From Ariolimax columbianus (lineage: Eukaryota; Mollusca; Gastropoda; Stylommatophora; Arionidae), in the NCBI GenBank assembly GCA_036924085.1, contig JAVGWX010000001.1, forward strand, positions 3,948,200-4,012,199: DNA of 64,000 nt. Direction: 5' to 3'. Below the pieces are notes generated by a model, which worked only from the letters and a program-made list of their open reading frames with translations, was not told the origin of the DNA and did not search any database. Within the stretch, counting starts at the first letter, position 1; each line of letters begins with the position of its first letter. Positions 51,188 to 63,985 of the stretch are shown piece by piece. The position numbers were made by a program, and so were the translations under genes.

Positions 51188-54100
51188 GGGTCGAATGGAG
51201 AAACACGCTCAGACAACCTTACAACTAGTGCCATGACTGATACCAGGAGATAGGGTCCAATGGAGAAACATGCTCAGACAACCTTACAACTAGTGCCATG
51301 ACTGATACCAGGAGATAGGGTCAAATGGAGAAACATGCTCAGACAACCTTACAACTAGTCCCATGACTGATACCAGGAGATAGGGTCCAATGGAGAAACA
51401 TGCTCAGACAACCTTACAACTAGTGCCATGACTGATACCAGGAGATAGGGTCCAATGGAGAAACATGCTCAGACAACCTTACAACTAGTCCCATGACTGA
51501 TACCAGGAGGTAGGGTCCATTGGAGAAAAATGCTCAGACAACCTTACAACTAGTCCCATGACTGATACCAGGAGATAGGGTCCAATGGAGAAACATGCTC
51601 AGACAACCTTACAACTAGTGCCATGACTGATACCAGGAGATAGGGTCCAATGGAGAAACATGCTCAGACAACCTTACAACTAGTGCCATGACTGATACCA
51701 GGAGATATGGTCCAATGGAGAAACATGCTCAGACAACCTTACAACTAGTGCCATGACTGATACCAGGAAATAGGGTCCAATGGAGAAATATGCTCAGACA
51801 ACCTTACAACTAGTGCCATGACTGATACCAGGGGATAGGGTCCAATAGAGAAACATGCTCAGACAACCTTACAACTAGTCCCATGACTGATACCAGGAGA
51901 TAGGGTCCAATGGAGAAACATGCTCTTACAACCGTAAGCCAGTCTCAGGACTGATCAACCATAGGATATGGTCAAATGGAGAAACATGCTCAGACAACCT
52001 TACAACTAGTCCCATGACTGATACCAGGAGATAGGGTCCAATGGAGAAACATGCTCAGACAACCTTACAACTAGTGCCATGACTGATACCAGGAGATAGG
52101 GTCCAATGGAGAAACATGCTCAGACAACCTTACAACTAGTGCCATGACTGATACCAGGAGATAGGGTCCAATGGAGAAACATGCTCAGACAACCTTACAA
52201 CTAGTGCCATGACTGATACCAGGAGATAGGGTCCAATGGAGAAACATGCTCAGACAACCTTACAACTAGTGCCATGACTGATACCAGGAGATAGGGTCCA
52301 ATGGAGAAACATGCTCAGACAACCTTACAACTAGTGCCATGACTGATACCAGGAGATAGGGTCCAATGGAGAAACATGCTCAGACAACCTTACAACTAGT
52401 GCCATGACTGATACCAGGAGATAGGGTCCAATGGAGAAACATGCTCAGACAACCTTACAACTAGTGCCATGACTGATACCAGGAGATAGGGTCCAATGGA
52501 GAAACATGCTCAGACAACCTTACAACTAGTCCCATGACTGATACCAGGAGGTAGGGTCCAATGGAGAAAAATGCTCAGACAACCTTACAACTAGTCCCAT
52601 GACTGATACCAGGAGATAGGGTCCAATGGAGAAACATGCTCAGACAACCTTACAACTAGTGCCATGACTGATACCAGGAGATATGGTCCAATGGAGAAAC
52701 ATGCTCAGACAACCTTACAACTAGTGCCATGACTGATACCAGGAGATAGGGTCCAATGGAGAAACATGCTCAGACAACCTTACAACTAGTCCCATGACTG
52801 ATACCAGGAGATAGGGTCCAATGGAGAAACATGCTCAGACAACCTTACAACTAGTGCCATGACTGATACCAGGAAATAGGGTCCAATGGAGAAATATGCT
52901 CAGACAACCTTACAACTAGTGCCATGACTGATACCAGGGGATAGGGTCCAATAGAGAAACATGCTCAGACAACCTTACAACTAGTCCCATGACTGATACC
53001 AGGAGATAGGGTCCAATGAAGAAACATGCTCAGACAACCTTACAACTAGTGCCATGACTGATACCAGGAGATAGGGTCCAATGGAGAAACATGCTCAGAC
53101 AACCTTACAACTAGTGCCATGACTGATATCAGGAGATAGGGTCCAATGGAGAAACATGCTCAGACAACCTTACAACTAGTGCCATGACTGATACCAGCAG
53201 ATAGGGTCCAATGGAGAAACATGCTCAGACAACCTTACAACTAGTGCCATGACTGATACCAGGAGATAGGGTCCAATGGAGAAACATGCTCAGAGAACCT
53301 TACAACTAGTGCCATGACTGATACCAGGAGATAGGGTCCAATGGAGAAACATGCTCAGACAACCTTACAACTAGTCCCATGACTGATACCAGGAAATAGG
53401 GTCCAATGGAGAAACATGCTCAGACAACCTTACAACTAGTCCCATGACTGATACCAGGAGATAGGGTCCAATGGAGAAACATGCTCAGACAACCTTACAA
53501 CTAGTCCCATGACTGATACCAGGAGATAGGGTCCAATGGAGAAACATGCTCAGACAACCTTACAACTAGTCCCATGACTGATACCAGGAAATAGGGTCCA
53601 ATGGAGAAATATGCTCAGACAAACTTACAACTAGTGCCATGACTGATACCAGGGGATAGGGTCCAATAGAGAAACATGCTCAGACAAACTTACAACTAGT
53701 CCCATGACTGATACCAGGAGATAGGGTCCAATGGAGAAACATGCTCTTACAACCGTAAGCCAGTCTCAGGACTGATCAACCATAGGATATGGTCAAATGG
53801 AGAAACATGCTCAGACAACCTTACAACTAGTCCCATAACTGATACCAGGAGATAGAGTCCAATGGAGAAACATGCTCAGACAACCTTACAACTAGTGCCA
53901 TGACTGATACCTGGAGATAGGGTCCAATGGAGAAACATGCTCAGACAACCTTACAACTAGTGCCATGACTGATACCAGGAGATAGGGTCGAATGGAGAAA
54001 CATGCTCAGACAACCTTACAACTAGTGCCATGACTGATACCAGGAGATAGGGTCCAAACGGAGAAACATGCTCAGACAACCTTACAACTAGTGCCATGAC

Positions 54101-57100
54101 TGATACCAGGAGATAGGGTCCAATGGAGAAACATGCTCAGACAACCTTACAACTAGTACCATGACTGATACCAGGAGATAGGGTCCAATGGAGAAACATG
54201 CTCAGACAACCTTACAACTAGTCCCATGACTGATACCAGGAGATAGGGTCCAATGGAGAAACATGCTCTTACAACCGTAAGCCAGTCTCAGGACTGATCA
54301 ACCATAGGATATGGTCAAATGGAGAAACATGCTCAGACAACCTTACAACTAGTCCCATGACTGATACCAGGAGATAGGGTCCAATGGAGAAACATGCTCA
54401 GACAACCTTACAACTAGTGCCATGACTGATACCAGGAGATAGGGTCCAATGGAGAAACATGCTCAGACAACCTTACAACTAGTGCCATGACTGATACCAG
54501 GAGATAGGGTCCAATGGAGAAACATGCTCAGACAACCTTACAACTAGTCCCATGACTGATACCAGGAGATAGGGTCCAATGGAGAAACATGCTCAGACAA
54601 CCTTACAACTAGTGCCATGACTGATACCAGGAAATAGGGTCCAATGGAGAAACATGCTCAGACAACCTTACAACTAGTGCCATGACTGATACCAGGGGAT
54701 AGGGTCCAATAGAGAAACATGCTCAGACAACCTTACAACTAGTCCCATGACTGATACCAGGAGATAGGGTCCAATGGAGAAACATGCTCTTACAACCGTA
54801 AGCCAGTCTCAGGACTGATCAACCATAGGATATGGTCAAATGGAGAAACATGCTCAGACAACCTTACAACTAGTCCCATTACTGATACCAGGAGATAGGG
54901 TCCAATGGAGAAACATGCTCAGACAACCTTACAACTAGTGCCATGACTGATACCAGGAGATAGGGTCCAATGGAGAAACATGCTCAGACAACCTTACAAC
55001 TAGTCCCATGACTGATACCAGGAGATAGGGTCCAATGGAGAAACATGCTCAGACAACCTTACAACTAGTGCCATGACTGATACCAGGAGATAGGGTCCAA
55101 TAGAGAAACATGCTCAGACAACCTTACAACTAGTGCTATGACTGATACCAGGAGATAGGGTCCAATGGAGAAACATGCTCAGACAACCTTACAACTAGTC
55201 CCATGTCTGATACCAGGAGATAGGGTCCAATGGAGAAACATGCTCAGACAACCTTACAACTAGTGCCATGACTGATACCAGGAGATAGGGTCCAATAGAG
55301 AAACATGCTCAGACAACCTTACAACTAGTGCCATGACTGATACCAGGAGATAGGGTCCAATGGAGAAACATGCTCAGACAACCTTACAACTAGTGCCATG
55401 ACTGATACCAGGAGATAGGGTCCAATGGAGAAACATGCTCAGACAACCTTACAACTAGTGCCATGACTGATACCAGGAGATAGGGTCCAATGGAGAAACA
55501 TGCTCAGACAACCTTACAACTAGTCCCATGACTGATACCAGGAGGTAGGGTCCAATGGAGAAAAATGCTCAGACAACCTTACAACTAGTCCCATGACTGA
55601 TACCAGGAGATAGGGTCCAATGAAGAAACATGCTCAGACAACCTTACAACTAGTGCCATGACTGATACCAGGAGATAGGGTCCAATGGAGAAACATGCTC
55701 AGACAACCTTACAACTAGTGCCATGACTGATATCAGGAGATAGGGTCCAATGGAGAAACATGCTCAGACAACCTTACAACTAGTGCCATGACTGATACCA
55801 GCAGATAGGGTCCAATGGAGAAACATGCTCAGACAACCTTACAACTAGTGCCATGACTGATACCAGGAGATAGGGTCCAATGGAGAAACATGCTCAGAGA
55901 ACCTTACAACTAGTGCCATGACTGATACCAGGAGATAGGGTCCAATGGAGAAACATGCTCAGACAACCTTACAACTAGTCCCATGACTGATACCAGGAAA
56001 TAGGGTCCAATGGAGAAACATGCTCAGACAACCTTACAACTAGTCCCATGACTGATACCAGGAGATAGGGTCCAATGGAGAAACATGCTCAGACAACCTT
56101 ACAACTAGTCCCATGACTGATACCAGGAGATAGGGTCCAATGGAGAAACATGCTCAGACAACCTTACAACTAGTCCCATGACTGATACCAGGAAATAGGG
56201 TCCAATGGAGAAATATGCTCAGACAAACTTACAACTAGTGCCATGACTGATACCAGGGGATAGGGTCCAATAGAGAAACATGCTCAGACAACCTTACAAC
56301 TAGTCCCATGACTGATACCAGGAGATAGGGTCCAATGGAGAAACATGCTCTTACAACCGTAAGCCAGTCTCAGGACTGATCAACCATAGGATATGGTCAA
56401 ATGGAGAAACATGCTCAGACAACCTTACAACTAGTCCCATAACTGATACCAGGAGATAGAGTCCAATGGAGAAACATGCTCAGACAACCTTACAACTAGT
56501 GCCATGACTGATACCTGGAGATAGGGTCCAATGGAGAAACATGCTCAGACAACCTTACAACTAGTGCCATGACTGATACCAGGAGATAGGGTCCAATGGA
56601 GAAACATGCTCAGACAACCTTACAACTAGTGCCATGACTGATACCAGGAGATAGGGTCGAATGGAGAAACATGCTCAGACAACCTTACAACTAGTGCCAT
56701 GACTGATACCAGGAGATAGGGTCCAAACGGAGAAACATGCTCAGACAACCTTACAACTAGTGCCATGACTGATACCAGGAGATAGGGTCCAATGGAGAAA
56801 CATGCTCAGACAACCTTACAACTAGTGCCATGACTGATACCAGGAGATAGGGTCCAATGGAGAAACATGCTCAGACAACCTTACAACTAGTCCCATGACT
56901 GATACCAGGAGATAGGGTCCAATGGAGAAACATGCTCAGACAACCTTACAACTAGTGCCATGACTGATACCAGGAGATAGGGTCCAATGGAGAAACATGC
57001 TCAGACAACCTTACAACTAGTCCCATGACTGATACCAGGAGATAGGGTCCAATGGAGAAACATGCTCAGACAACCTTACAACTAGTGCCATGACTGATAC

Positions 57101-60100
57101 CAGGAGATAGGGTCCAATGGAGAAACATGCTCAGACAACCTTACAACTAGTGCCATGACTGATACCAGGAGATAGGGTCCAATGGAGAAACATGCTCAGA
57201 CAACCTTACAACTAGTCCCATGACTGATACCAGGAGATAGGGTCCAATGGAGAAACATGCTCAGACAACCTTACAACTAGTGCCATGACTGATACCAGGA
57301 AATAGGGTCCAATGGAGAAACATGCTCAGACAACCTTACAACTAGTGCCATGACTGATACCAGGGGATAGGGTCCAATAGAGAAACATGCTCAGACAACC
57401 TTACAACTAGTCCCATGACTGATACCAGGAGATAGGGTCCAATGGAGAAACATGCTCTTACAACCGTAAGCCAGTCTCAGGACTGATCAACCATAGGATA
57501 TGGTCAAATGGAGAAACATGCTCAGACAACCTTACAACTAGTCCCATTACTGATACCAGGAGATAGGGTCCAATGGAGAAACATGCTCAGACAACCTTAC
57601 AACTAGTGCCATGACTGATACCAGGAGATAGGGTCCAATGGAGAAACATGCTCAGACAACCTTACAACTAGTCCCATGACTGATACCAGGAGATAGGGTC
57701 CAATGGAGAAACATGCTCAGACAACCTTACAACTAGTGCCATGACTGATACCAGGAGATAGGGTCCAATAGAGAAACATGCTCAGACAACCTTACAACTA
57801 GTGCTATGACTGATACCAGGAGATAGGGTCCAATGGAGAAACATGCTCAGACAACCTTACAACTAGTCCCATGTCTGATACCAGGAGATAGGGTCCAATG
57901 GAGAAACATGCTCAGACAACCTTACAACTAGTGCCATGACTGATACCAGGAGATAGGGTCCAATAGAGAAACATGCTCAGACAACCTTACAACTAGTGCC
58001 ATGACTGATACCAGGAGATAGGGTCCAATGGAGAAACATGCTCAGACAACCTTACAACTAGTGCCATGACTGATACCAGGAGATAGGGTCCAATGGAGAA
58101 ACATGCTCAGACAACCTTACAACTAGTGCCATGACTGATACCAGGAGATAGGGTCCAATGGAGAAACATGCTCAGACAACCTTACAACTAGTCCCATGAC
58201 TGATACCAGGAGGTAGGGTCCAATGGAGAAAAATGCTCAGACAACCTTACAACTAGTCCCATGACTGATACCAGGAGATAGGGTCCAATGAAGAAACATG
58301 CTCAGACAACCTTACAACTAGTGCCATGACTGATACCAGGAGATAGGGTCCAATGGAGAAACATGCTCAGACAACCTTACAACTAGTGCCATGACTGATA
58401 TCAGGAGATAGGGTCCAATGGAGAAACATGCTCAGACAACCTTACAACTAGTGCCATGACTGATACCAGCAGATAGGGTCCAATGGAGAAACATGCTCAG
58501 ACAACCTTACAACTAGTGCCATGACTGATACCAGGAGATAGGGTCCAATGGAGAAACATGCTCAGAGAACCTTACAACTAGTGCCATGACTGATACCAGG
58601 AGATAGGGTCCAATGGAGAAACATGCTCAGACAACCTTACAACTAGTCCCATGACTGATACCAGGAAATAGGGTCCAATGGAGAAACATGCTCAGACAAC
58701 CTTACAACTAGTCCCATGACTGATACCAGGAGATAGGGTCCAATGGAGAAACATGCTCAGACAACCTTACAACTAGTCCCATGACTGATACCAGGAGATA
58801 GGGTCCAATGGAGAAACATGCTCAGACAACCTTACAACTAGTCCCATGACTGATACCAGGAAATAGGGTCCAATGGAGAAATATGCTCAGACAAACTTAC
58901 AACTAGTGCCATGACTGATACCAGGGGATAGGGTCCAATAGAGAAACATGCTCAGACAACCTTACAACTAGTCCCATGACTGATACCAGGAGATAGGGTC
59001 CAATGGAGAAACATGCTCTTACAACCGTAAGCCAGTCTCAGGACTGATCAACCATAGGATATGGTCAAATGGAGAAACATGCTCAGACAACCTTACAACT
59101 AGTCCCATAACTGATACCAGGAGATAGAGTCCAATGGAGAAACATGCTCAGACAACCTTACAACTAGTGCCATGACTGATACCTGGAGATAGGGTCCAAT
59201 GGAGAAACATGCTCAGACAACCTTACAACTAGTGCCATGACTGATACCAGGAGATAGGGTCCAATGGAGAAACATGCTCAGACAACCTTACAACTAGTGC
59301 CATGACTGATACCAGGAGATAGGGTCGAATGGAGAAACATGCTCAGACAACCTTACAACTAGTGCCATGACTGATACCAGGAGATAGGGTCCAAACGGAG
59401 AAACATGCTCAGACAACCTTACAACTAGTGCCATGACTGATACCAGGAGATAGGGTCCAATGGAGAAACATGCTCAGACAACCTTACAACTAGTGCCATG
59501 ACTGATACCAGGAGATAGGGTCCAATGGAGAAACATGCTCAGACAACCTTACAACTAGTCCCATGACTGATACCAGGAGATAGGGTCCAATGGAGAAACA
59601 TGCTCAGACAACCTTACAACTAGTGCCATGACTGATACCAGGAGATAGGGTCCAATGGAGAAACATGCTCAGACAACCTTACAACTAGTCCCATGACTGA
59701 TACCAGGAGATAGGGTCCAATGGAGAAACATGCTCAGACAACCTTACAACTAGTGCCATGACTGATACCAGGAGATACGGTCCAATGGAGAAACATGCTC
59801 AGACAACCTTACAACTAGTGCCATGACTGATACCAGGAGATAGGGTCCAATGGAGAAACATGCTCAGACAACCTTACAACTAGTCCCATGACTGATACCA
59901 GGAGATAGGGTCCAATGGAGAAACATGCTCAGACAACCTTACAACTAGTGCCATGACTGATACCAGGAGATAGGGTCCAATGGAGAAACATGCTCAGACA
60001 ACCTTACAACTAGTGCCATGACTGATACCAGGAGATAGGGTCCAATGGAGAAACATGCTCAGACAACCTTACAACTAGTCCCATGACTGATACCAGGAAA

Positions 60101-60400
60101 TAGGGTCCAATGGAGAAATATGCTCAGACAACCTTACAACTAGTGCCATGACTGATACCAGGAGATAGGGTCCAATAGAGAAACATGCTCAGACAACCTT
60201 ACAACTAGTCCCATGACGGATACCAGGAGATAGGGTCCAATGGAGAAACATGCTCTTACAACCGTGAGCCAGTCTCAGGACTGATCAACCATAGGATATG
60301 GTCAAATGGAGAAACATGCTCAGACAACCTTACAACTAGTGCCATGACTGATACCAGGAGATAGGGTCCAATGGAGAAACATGCTCAGACAACCTTACAA
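51188..60400. repeat. 65-bp satellite, about 141 monomers, with higher-order structure
   Basis: Type A monomer: ATAGGGTCCAATGGAGAAAC, ATGCTCAGACAACCTTACAA, CTAGTGCCATGACTGATACC, AGGAG. A diverged type B (GCTCTTACAACCGTAAGCCA, GTCTCAGGACTGATCAACCA, TAGGATATGGTCAAATGG) starts near 51921, 53742, 54264, 54785, 56346, 57453, 59014 and 60251. The pair 54785/56346 recurs as 57453/59014, an offset of 2,668 bp, and private variants (CCAAACGG at 54054, 56723, 59391; GATATCAGG at 53125, 55729, 58397) repeat at the same offset or one monomer different. It lies wholly inside the last intron of gene 2 and has no open frame. Confidence 0.97.
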
Positions 60401-60851
60401 CCAATCTCTGGTCTGATCAACTAACTGATAGCTTTTTTTGATCAAATAGACACACTTTCACCTCAACATCTCCTCCCTCCTATTTTCTTTCTATTCAATT
60501 ATTTCGTAATGTCTGCATCTTTTTTTTGTATTTGTTTTTCTCCTTATTGTGCATGTCTGCTGACCGTGTCTGTTTGTTGTGTTTCTGTTTTGTCCTAATC
60601 AAACGCTGACATACAAATAAAAACAGAAATCAACAAACAAACAACCCATTCTACTTCCTACATTTTCCTCAAGATTGTGGTATAACACTGAAGTTAGTTA
60701 TTGTCCTAATGAAGCCAGGATGGCCAAACTTGTAGTCAGTGCCAATGTCAGATACGTGTCTCATTTACTCCATAACCTTTCCCCGCCCTACATGTTTGAC
60801 TACAGCCCGGGTTACATATACAGTTACTGATGCACAAGAAAGAGAACTCAC
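60401..60851. other. unassigned intronic sequence
   Basis: It begins with a last degenerate satellite edge (ACCAATCTCTGGTCTGATCA). A/T-rich; no exon other than the one at 60852-60990. Confidence 0.45.
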
Positions 60852-60990
60852 AGCAATCAATGCCGCCCAGAAATATCCCAGTGATTCCTCGAATGCAAAT
60901 CATGAGGACCAGATTGGAGCAGTACGGAGTTGCAATAGTCGTGGCCCCACCCAGTATGGTCACCGCAGCCATCACTATGTTGTTGCTAAT
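60852..60990 (-). CDS. MFSD4/NaGLT1-like transporter gene 2, exon 3 equivalent
   Basis: Reverse strand CTTTCCAG|ATTAGC to GATTGCT|GTGAGT, 139 nt, phase 0 in and phase 1 out, exactly as exon 3 of gene 1. The peptide ISNNIVMAAVTILGGATTIA, TPYCSNLVLMICIRGITGIF, LGGIDC gives helices 3 and 4. It splices 13.2 kb downstream to the exon at 47646. The upstream exons carrying helices 1 and 2 were searched for by eye on the minus strand up to 64000 and not found. Confidence 0.92.
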
Positions 60991-61889
60991 CTGGAAAGAA
61001 ATGTACATGAACCTTCAACATGAACGTGTCACAATGTCAACATAATAAGGCAGTCCTATATCAGGCACTTACGTCACACACGAGTGGTCCCTGGCTTGAC
61101 AAGATTAGGTCTACTCTAGTTTGCAAACATGTCGTGAAATGTGACTAAAGAGGGTTGTGCATGGTACAACCACATCCTCATGTAAAACCATTGCTATTGC
61201 AACCACCACTATCATCCTCGGATACAGGCTTCCTGTACAGGGATCACCTGTAGTGGGGGCTGTATGCTTCCCTTGGAACGTCAAGACGAATCATTGCCAT
61301 CAGGGATGAGGAGCTTCGGACTTCATTGTACAATGTCTCAGTCTACTTGGAGGAGGGGTCTCTAGTTCATTTACTCGCTGCTTTGTCTTCGTTAACTGTT
61401 AATCAGGTGACCATTTACCGGTGGGTAAACTATAGCATATGGCTGCCAGGGAGTAAACCCGCTACCGTTACACCGTTCCATTACCTCTACCAGAATGTAT
61501 GAGTCTGTTGCACGGTCTGTAAATAGAATATCTGTTACACTGTTCAATCACAGACAATCTGTTAAAAAGGTCAAGGTTAAAGGCTGGACCACGGATTTCT
61601 CCATATGGCTGTCTCTATCAGCAAAAAGGTATCTCACCTGGCTTTCTCAGCAGAAAGGTATCTCACATGTCGAGAGCATCACACAAAGCACGAACTTGCT
61701 AGATCCAGCGATCAGTCTTTCTCAGTAGAAAGGTACCCCACCTGGCCCAGTCACTCTCAGCAGAAAGGTATCTCACCTGTAGATAGCTTCACACAAGCAC
61801 GAACTCCGTAGCTCCAGCGATGAACTCAGGGATGTCGCGGAAAAATTCACATCATGGACCGACCGTCGCAAATATGTTTCTCTGCCTGT
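60991..61889 (-). other. intron of gene 2 upstream of exon 3, with weak repeats
   Basis: 61595-61790 has three diverged copies of TCTCAGCAGAAAGGTATCTC ACCTGG. No helix-1/helix-2 exon (GPSFLDLQ-type) was found. Confidence 0.45.
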
Positions 61890-62145
61890 ACATAGATAAT
61901 CTGTTACACTGTTCGATCTCAGATAATCAAGTACACTGTTCGATCTCAGATAATCAAGTACACTGTTCGATCTCAGATAATCAAGTACACTGTTCGATCT
62001 CAGATAATCAAGTACACTGTTCGATCTCAGATAATCAAGTACACTGTTCGATCTCAGATAATCAAGTACACTGTCCGATCTCCGATAATCAAGTACACTG
62101 TTCGATCTCAGATAATCAAGTACACTGTTCGATCTCAGATAATGT
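61890..62145. repeat. 27-bp tandem array, about 9 copies
   Basis: ATCTCAGATAATCAAGTACA CTGTTCG. The unit is a multiple of 3, which explains the repeated CSISDNQVH frame on the + strand. Confidence 0.95.
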
Positions 62146-62404
62146 TTATACCAGTGTTCTTCGCTTTAGTCCCTTCCGCTCACTAGTGGGCGTGTTTAGC
62201 TTTCGGGTGGGCGGTACCAGAATAATTACATGCTGCATTCAAACACCCACAATGTATAGACTCAGTGACAGTGGCGTAGCGACGGTATATGGCGCAAAGA
62301 GCAAATTCGGTAGGCTGCGCCCCCCCCCCTCCCCGCTCCCCACAAATAAATCACAAAGAACAAATAAAATTAAAATGTACTTTCTAACATTAATGTTACT
62401 TTTT

Positions 62405-63128
62405 AATGGCGCATGTTAGGTACCTACTAGATTAACATGACCATCAGTTTTCGTATGTTAATAGCCTACTAAATTAACATGACCATCAGTTTTCGCATGT
62501 TAGGTACCTACTAAATTAACATGACCATCAGTTTTCGTATGTTAGGTACCTACTAAATTAACATGACCTTCAGTTTTCGTATGTTAGATACCTACTAGAT
62601 TAACATGACCTTCAGTTTTCGTATGTTAGATACCTACTAGATTAACATGACCATCAGTTTTCGTATGTTAGATACCTACTAGATTAACATGACCTTCAGT
62701 TTTCGTATGTTAGATACCTACTAGATTAACATGACCATCAGTTTTCGTATGTTAGATACCTACTAAATTAACATGACCATCAGTTTTCGTATGTTAGGTA
62801 CCTACTAAATTAACATGACCTTCAGTTTTCGTATGTTAGATACCTACTAGATTAACATGACCATCAGTTTTCGTATGTTAGGTACCTACTAAATTAATAT
62901 GGCGATCAGTTTTCGTATGTTAGGTACCTACTAAATTAACATGGCCATCAGTTTTCGTATGTTAAGTACCTACTAAATTAACATGACCATCAGTTTTCGT
63001 ATGTTAGGTACCTACTAAATTAACATGACCATCAGTTTTCGTATGTTAGGTACCTACTAAATTAACATGACCATCAGTTTTCGTATGTTAGGTACCTACT
63101 AAATTAACATGACTATCAGTCTTCGCTA
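62405..63128. repeat. 42-bp tandem array, about 17 copies
   Basis: ATGTTAGGTACCTACTAAAT TAACATGACCATCAGTTTTC GT with linked variants (GATACC...AGATTAACATGACCTTC) in runs. Confidence 0.95.
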
Positions 63129-63149
63129 AACTACTTTTAATGTTGTTTC

Positions 63150-63390
63150 CAATGCCCACAATGAGTAGGTTTACTCTTTTGTGGGCCCTGAAAAGGACGT
63201 TAAGTGGCGGGTTGCAGAAGCGTTCCTCACATGTTGAGCGAGCTGATTATGGTAGACGGGGGCCTTCCAAACGACTGTACTATGCTTTGCTTCATCTGCA
63301 TGTCGCTCACTACTACGGGGATAACATCGATCCCTCACCTTGTTAGCCAGGCTGCCATAAAAACAGCCTGTTTCCAGGAAGGGCTACGAG
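63150..63390 (+). repeat. dispersed repeat, partner of 2950-3190
   Basis: Inverse copy of 2950-3190. Shared blocks: CAATGCCCACAATGAGTAGG TTTACTCTTTTGTG, ACTACGGGGATAACATCGA, CCATAAAAACAGCCTGTTTC CAGG. Origin unknown; see the finding on this pair. Confidence 0.7.
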
Positions 63391-63423
63391 GAAGCCAAGA
63401 TGAGGGTATTGTCCAGTATATTT

Positions 63424-63545
63424 TGCCTGAACCTAACTAACATGTCTGATGAGTATATTTTTTGCCTGAACCTAACTAACATATTTTTTGAGTATATTTT
63501 GCCTGAACCTAACTAACATGTCTGATGAGTATATTTTGCCTAACC
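63424..63545. repeat. ~37-bp imperfect repeat, about 3.5 copies
   Basis: GAGTATATTTTGCCTGAACC TAACTAACATGTCTGAT, with one copy missing the last part. Confidence 0.85.
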
Positions 63546-63653
63546 AGACGTTAGTCTTCTTTCTCAAACTACCGTTAAATACAAAACACGTTTACAATTA
63601 TGATTGTTTTTGTGTCATGAACAATAGGTTAGCAGAGAAGAATTATAATTATA

Positions 63654-63985
63654 ATAATCACATTACAATTTACAAAAGATTAAAAGAGATCTTGGCTTTC
63701 TTTGTAGCAACTGCATCAATAACATCGTCAAAGCCTGCTTCTTTCAACGCGCCTCTCTCAATACTAAAAAGTGCTAGATCACTGAACTCAAACACTGTTT
63801 TCTCCAGCGCTTCTCTCTCAACACTAAGTAGTACTAGCTCATTTAACGGACCCTGTGTGGTTGATGCTCGCAAGTAGGAGAGTATTAATTACTGTTTGCT
63901 GAATGATCTTTCACAGCTAGTTATGAACACTGAAATCGTTAACAACATTTACAGAGCACTCTGTAGATTTGGAAACAAACATCTT
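63654..63985 (-). pseudogene. hAT transposase C-terminal dimerisation region
   Basis: The reverse strand reads LLTISVFITSCERSFSKQ, stop, LILSYLRASTTQGPLNELVL, LSVEREALEKTVF, then a second partial copy DLALFSIERGALKEAGFDDV and ATKKAKISFNL. The pattern (S)CERSFSK...LRAS..Q..LN.L.LLSIE is the hAT C-terminal dimerisation domain, closest in style to ZMYM1-like hATs. There is a TAA after CERSFSKQ, another in-frame stop upstream, and a duplicated LLSVERE/LFSIERG block, so it is a pseudogene. Confidence 0.85.

Larger units (their letters stand above)
47647..60851 (-). other. last intron of transporter gene 2 (about 13.2 kb)
   Basis: Reverse-strand donor T|GTGAGT at 60852/60851 and acceptor TTTTCAG at about 47647-47653; phase 1, as in the equivalent intron of gene 1. 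More than 80% is satellite DNA. Confidence 0.85.

Noticed and set aside
49397..51234. Pro/Lys- or Gly-rich frames up to 211 codons
   Set aside because: They come from the poly-G array; the homopolymer lengths alone decide the frame.
51188..60400. CRISPR-like array
   Set aside because: Repeats are contiguous with no unique spacers, the host is eukaryotic, and there are no cas genes. It is a satellite.
61000..63600. Missing exons 1-2 of transporter gene 2
   Set aside because: Minus strand was scanned for GPSFLDLQ-like and helix-2-like codons flanked by splice sites; none was found, so they are not annotated.
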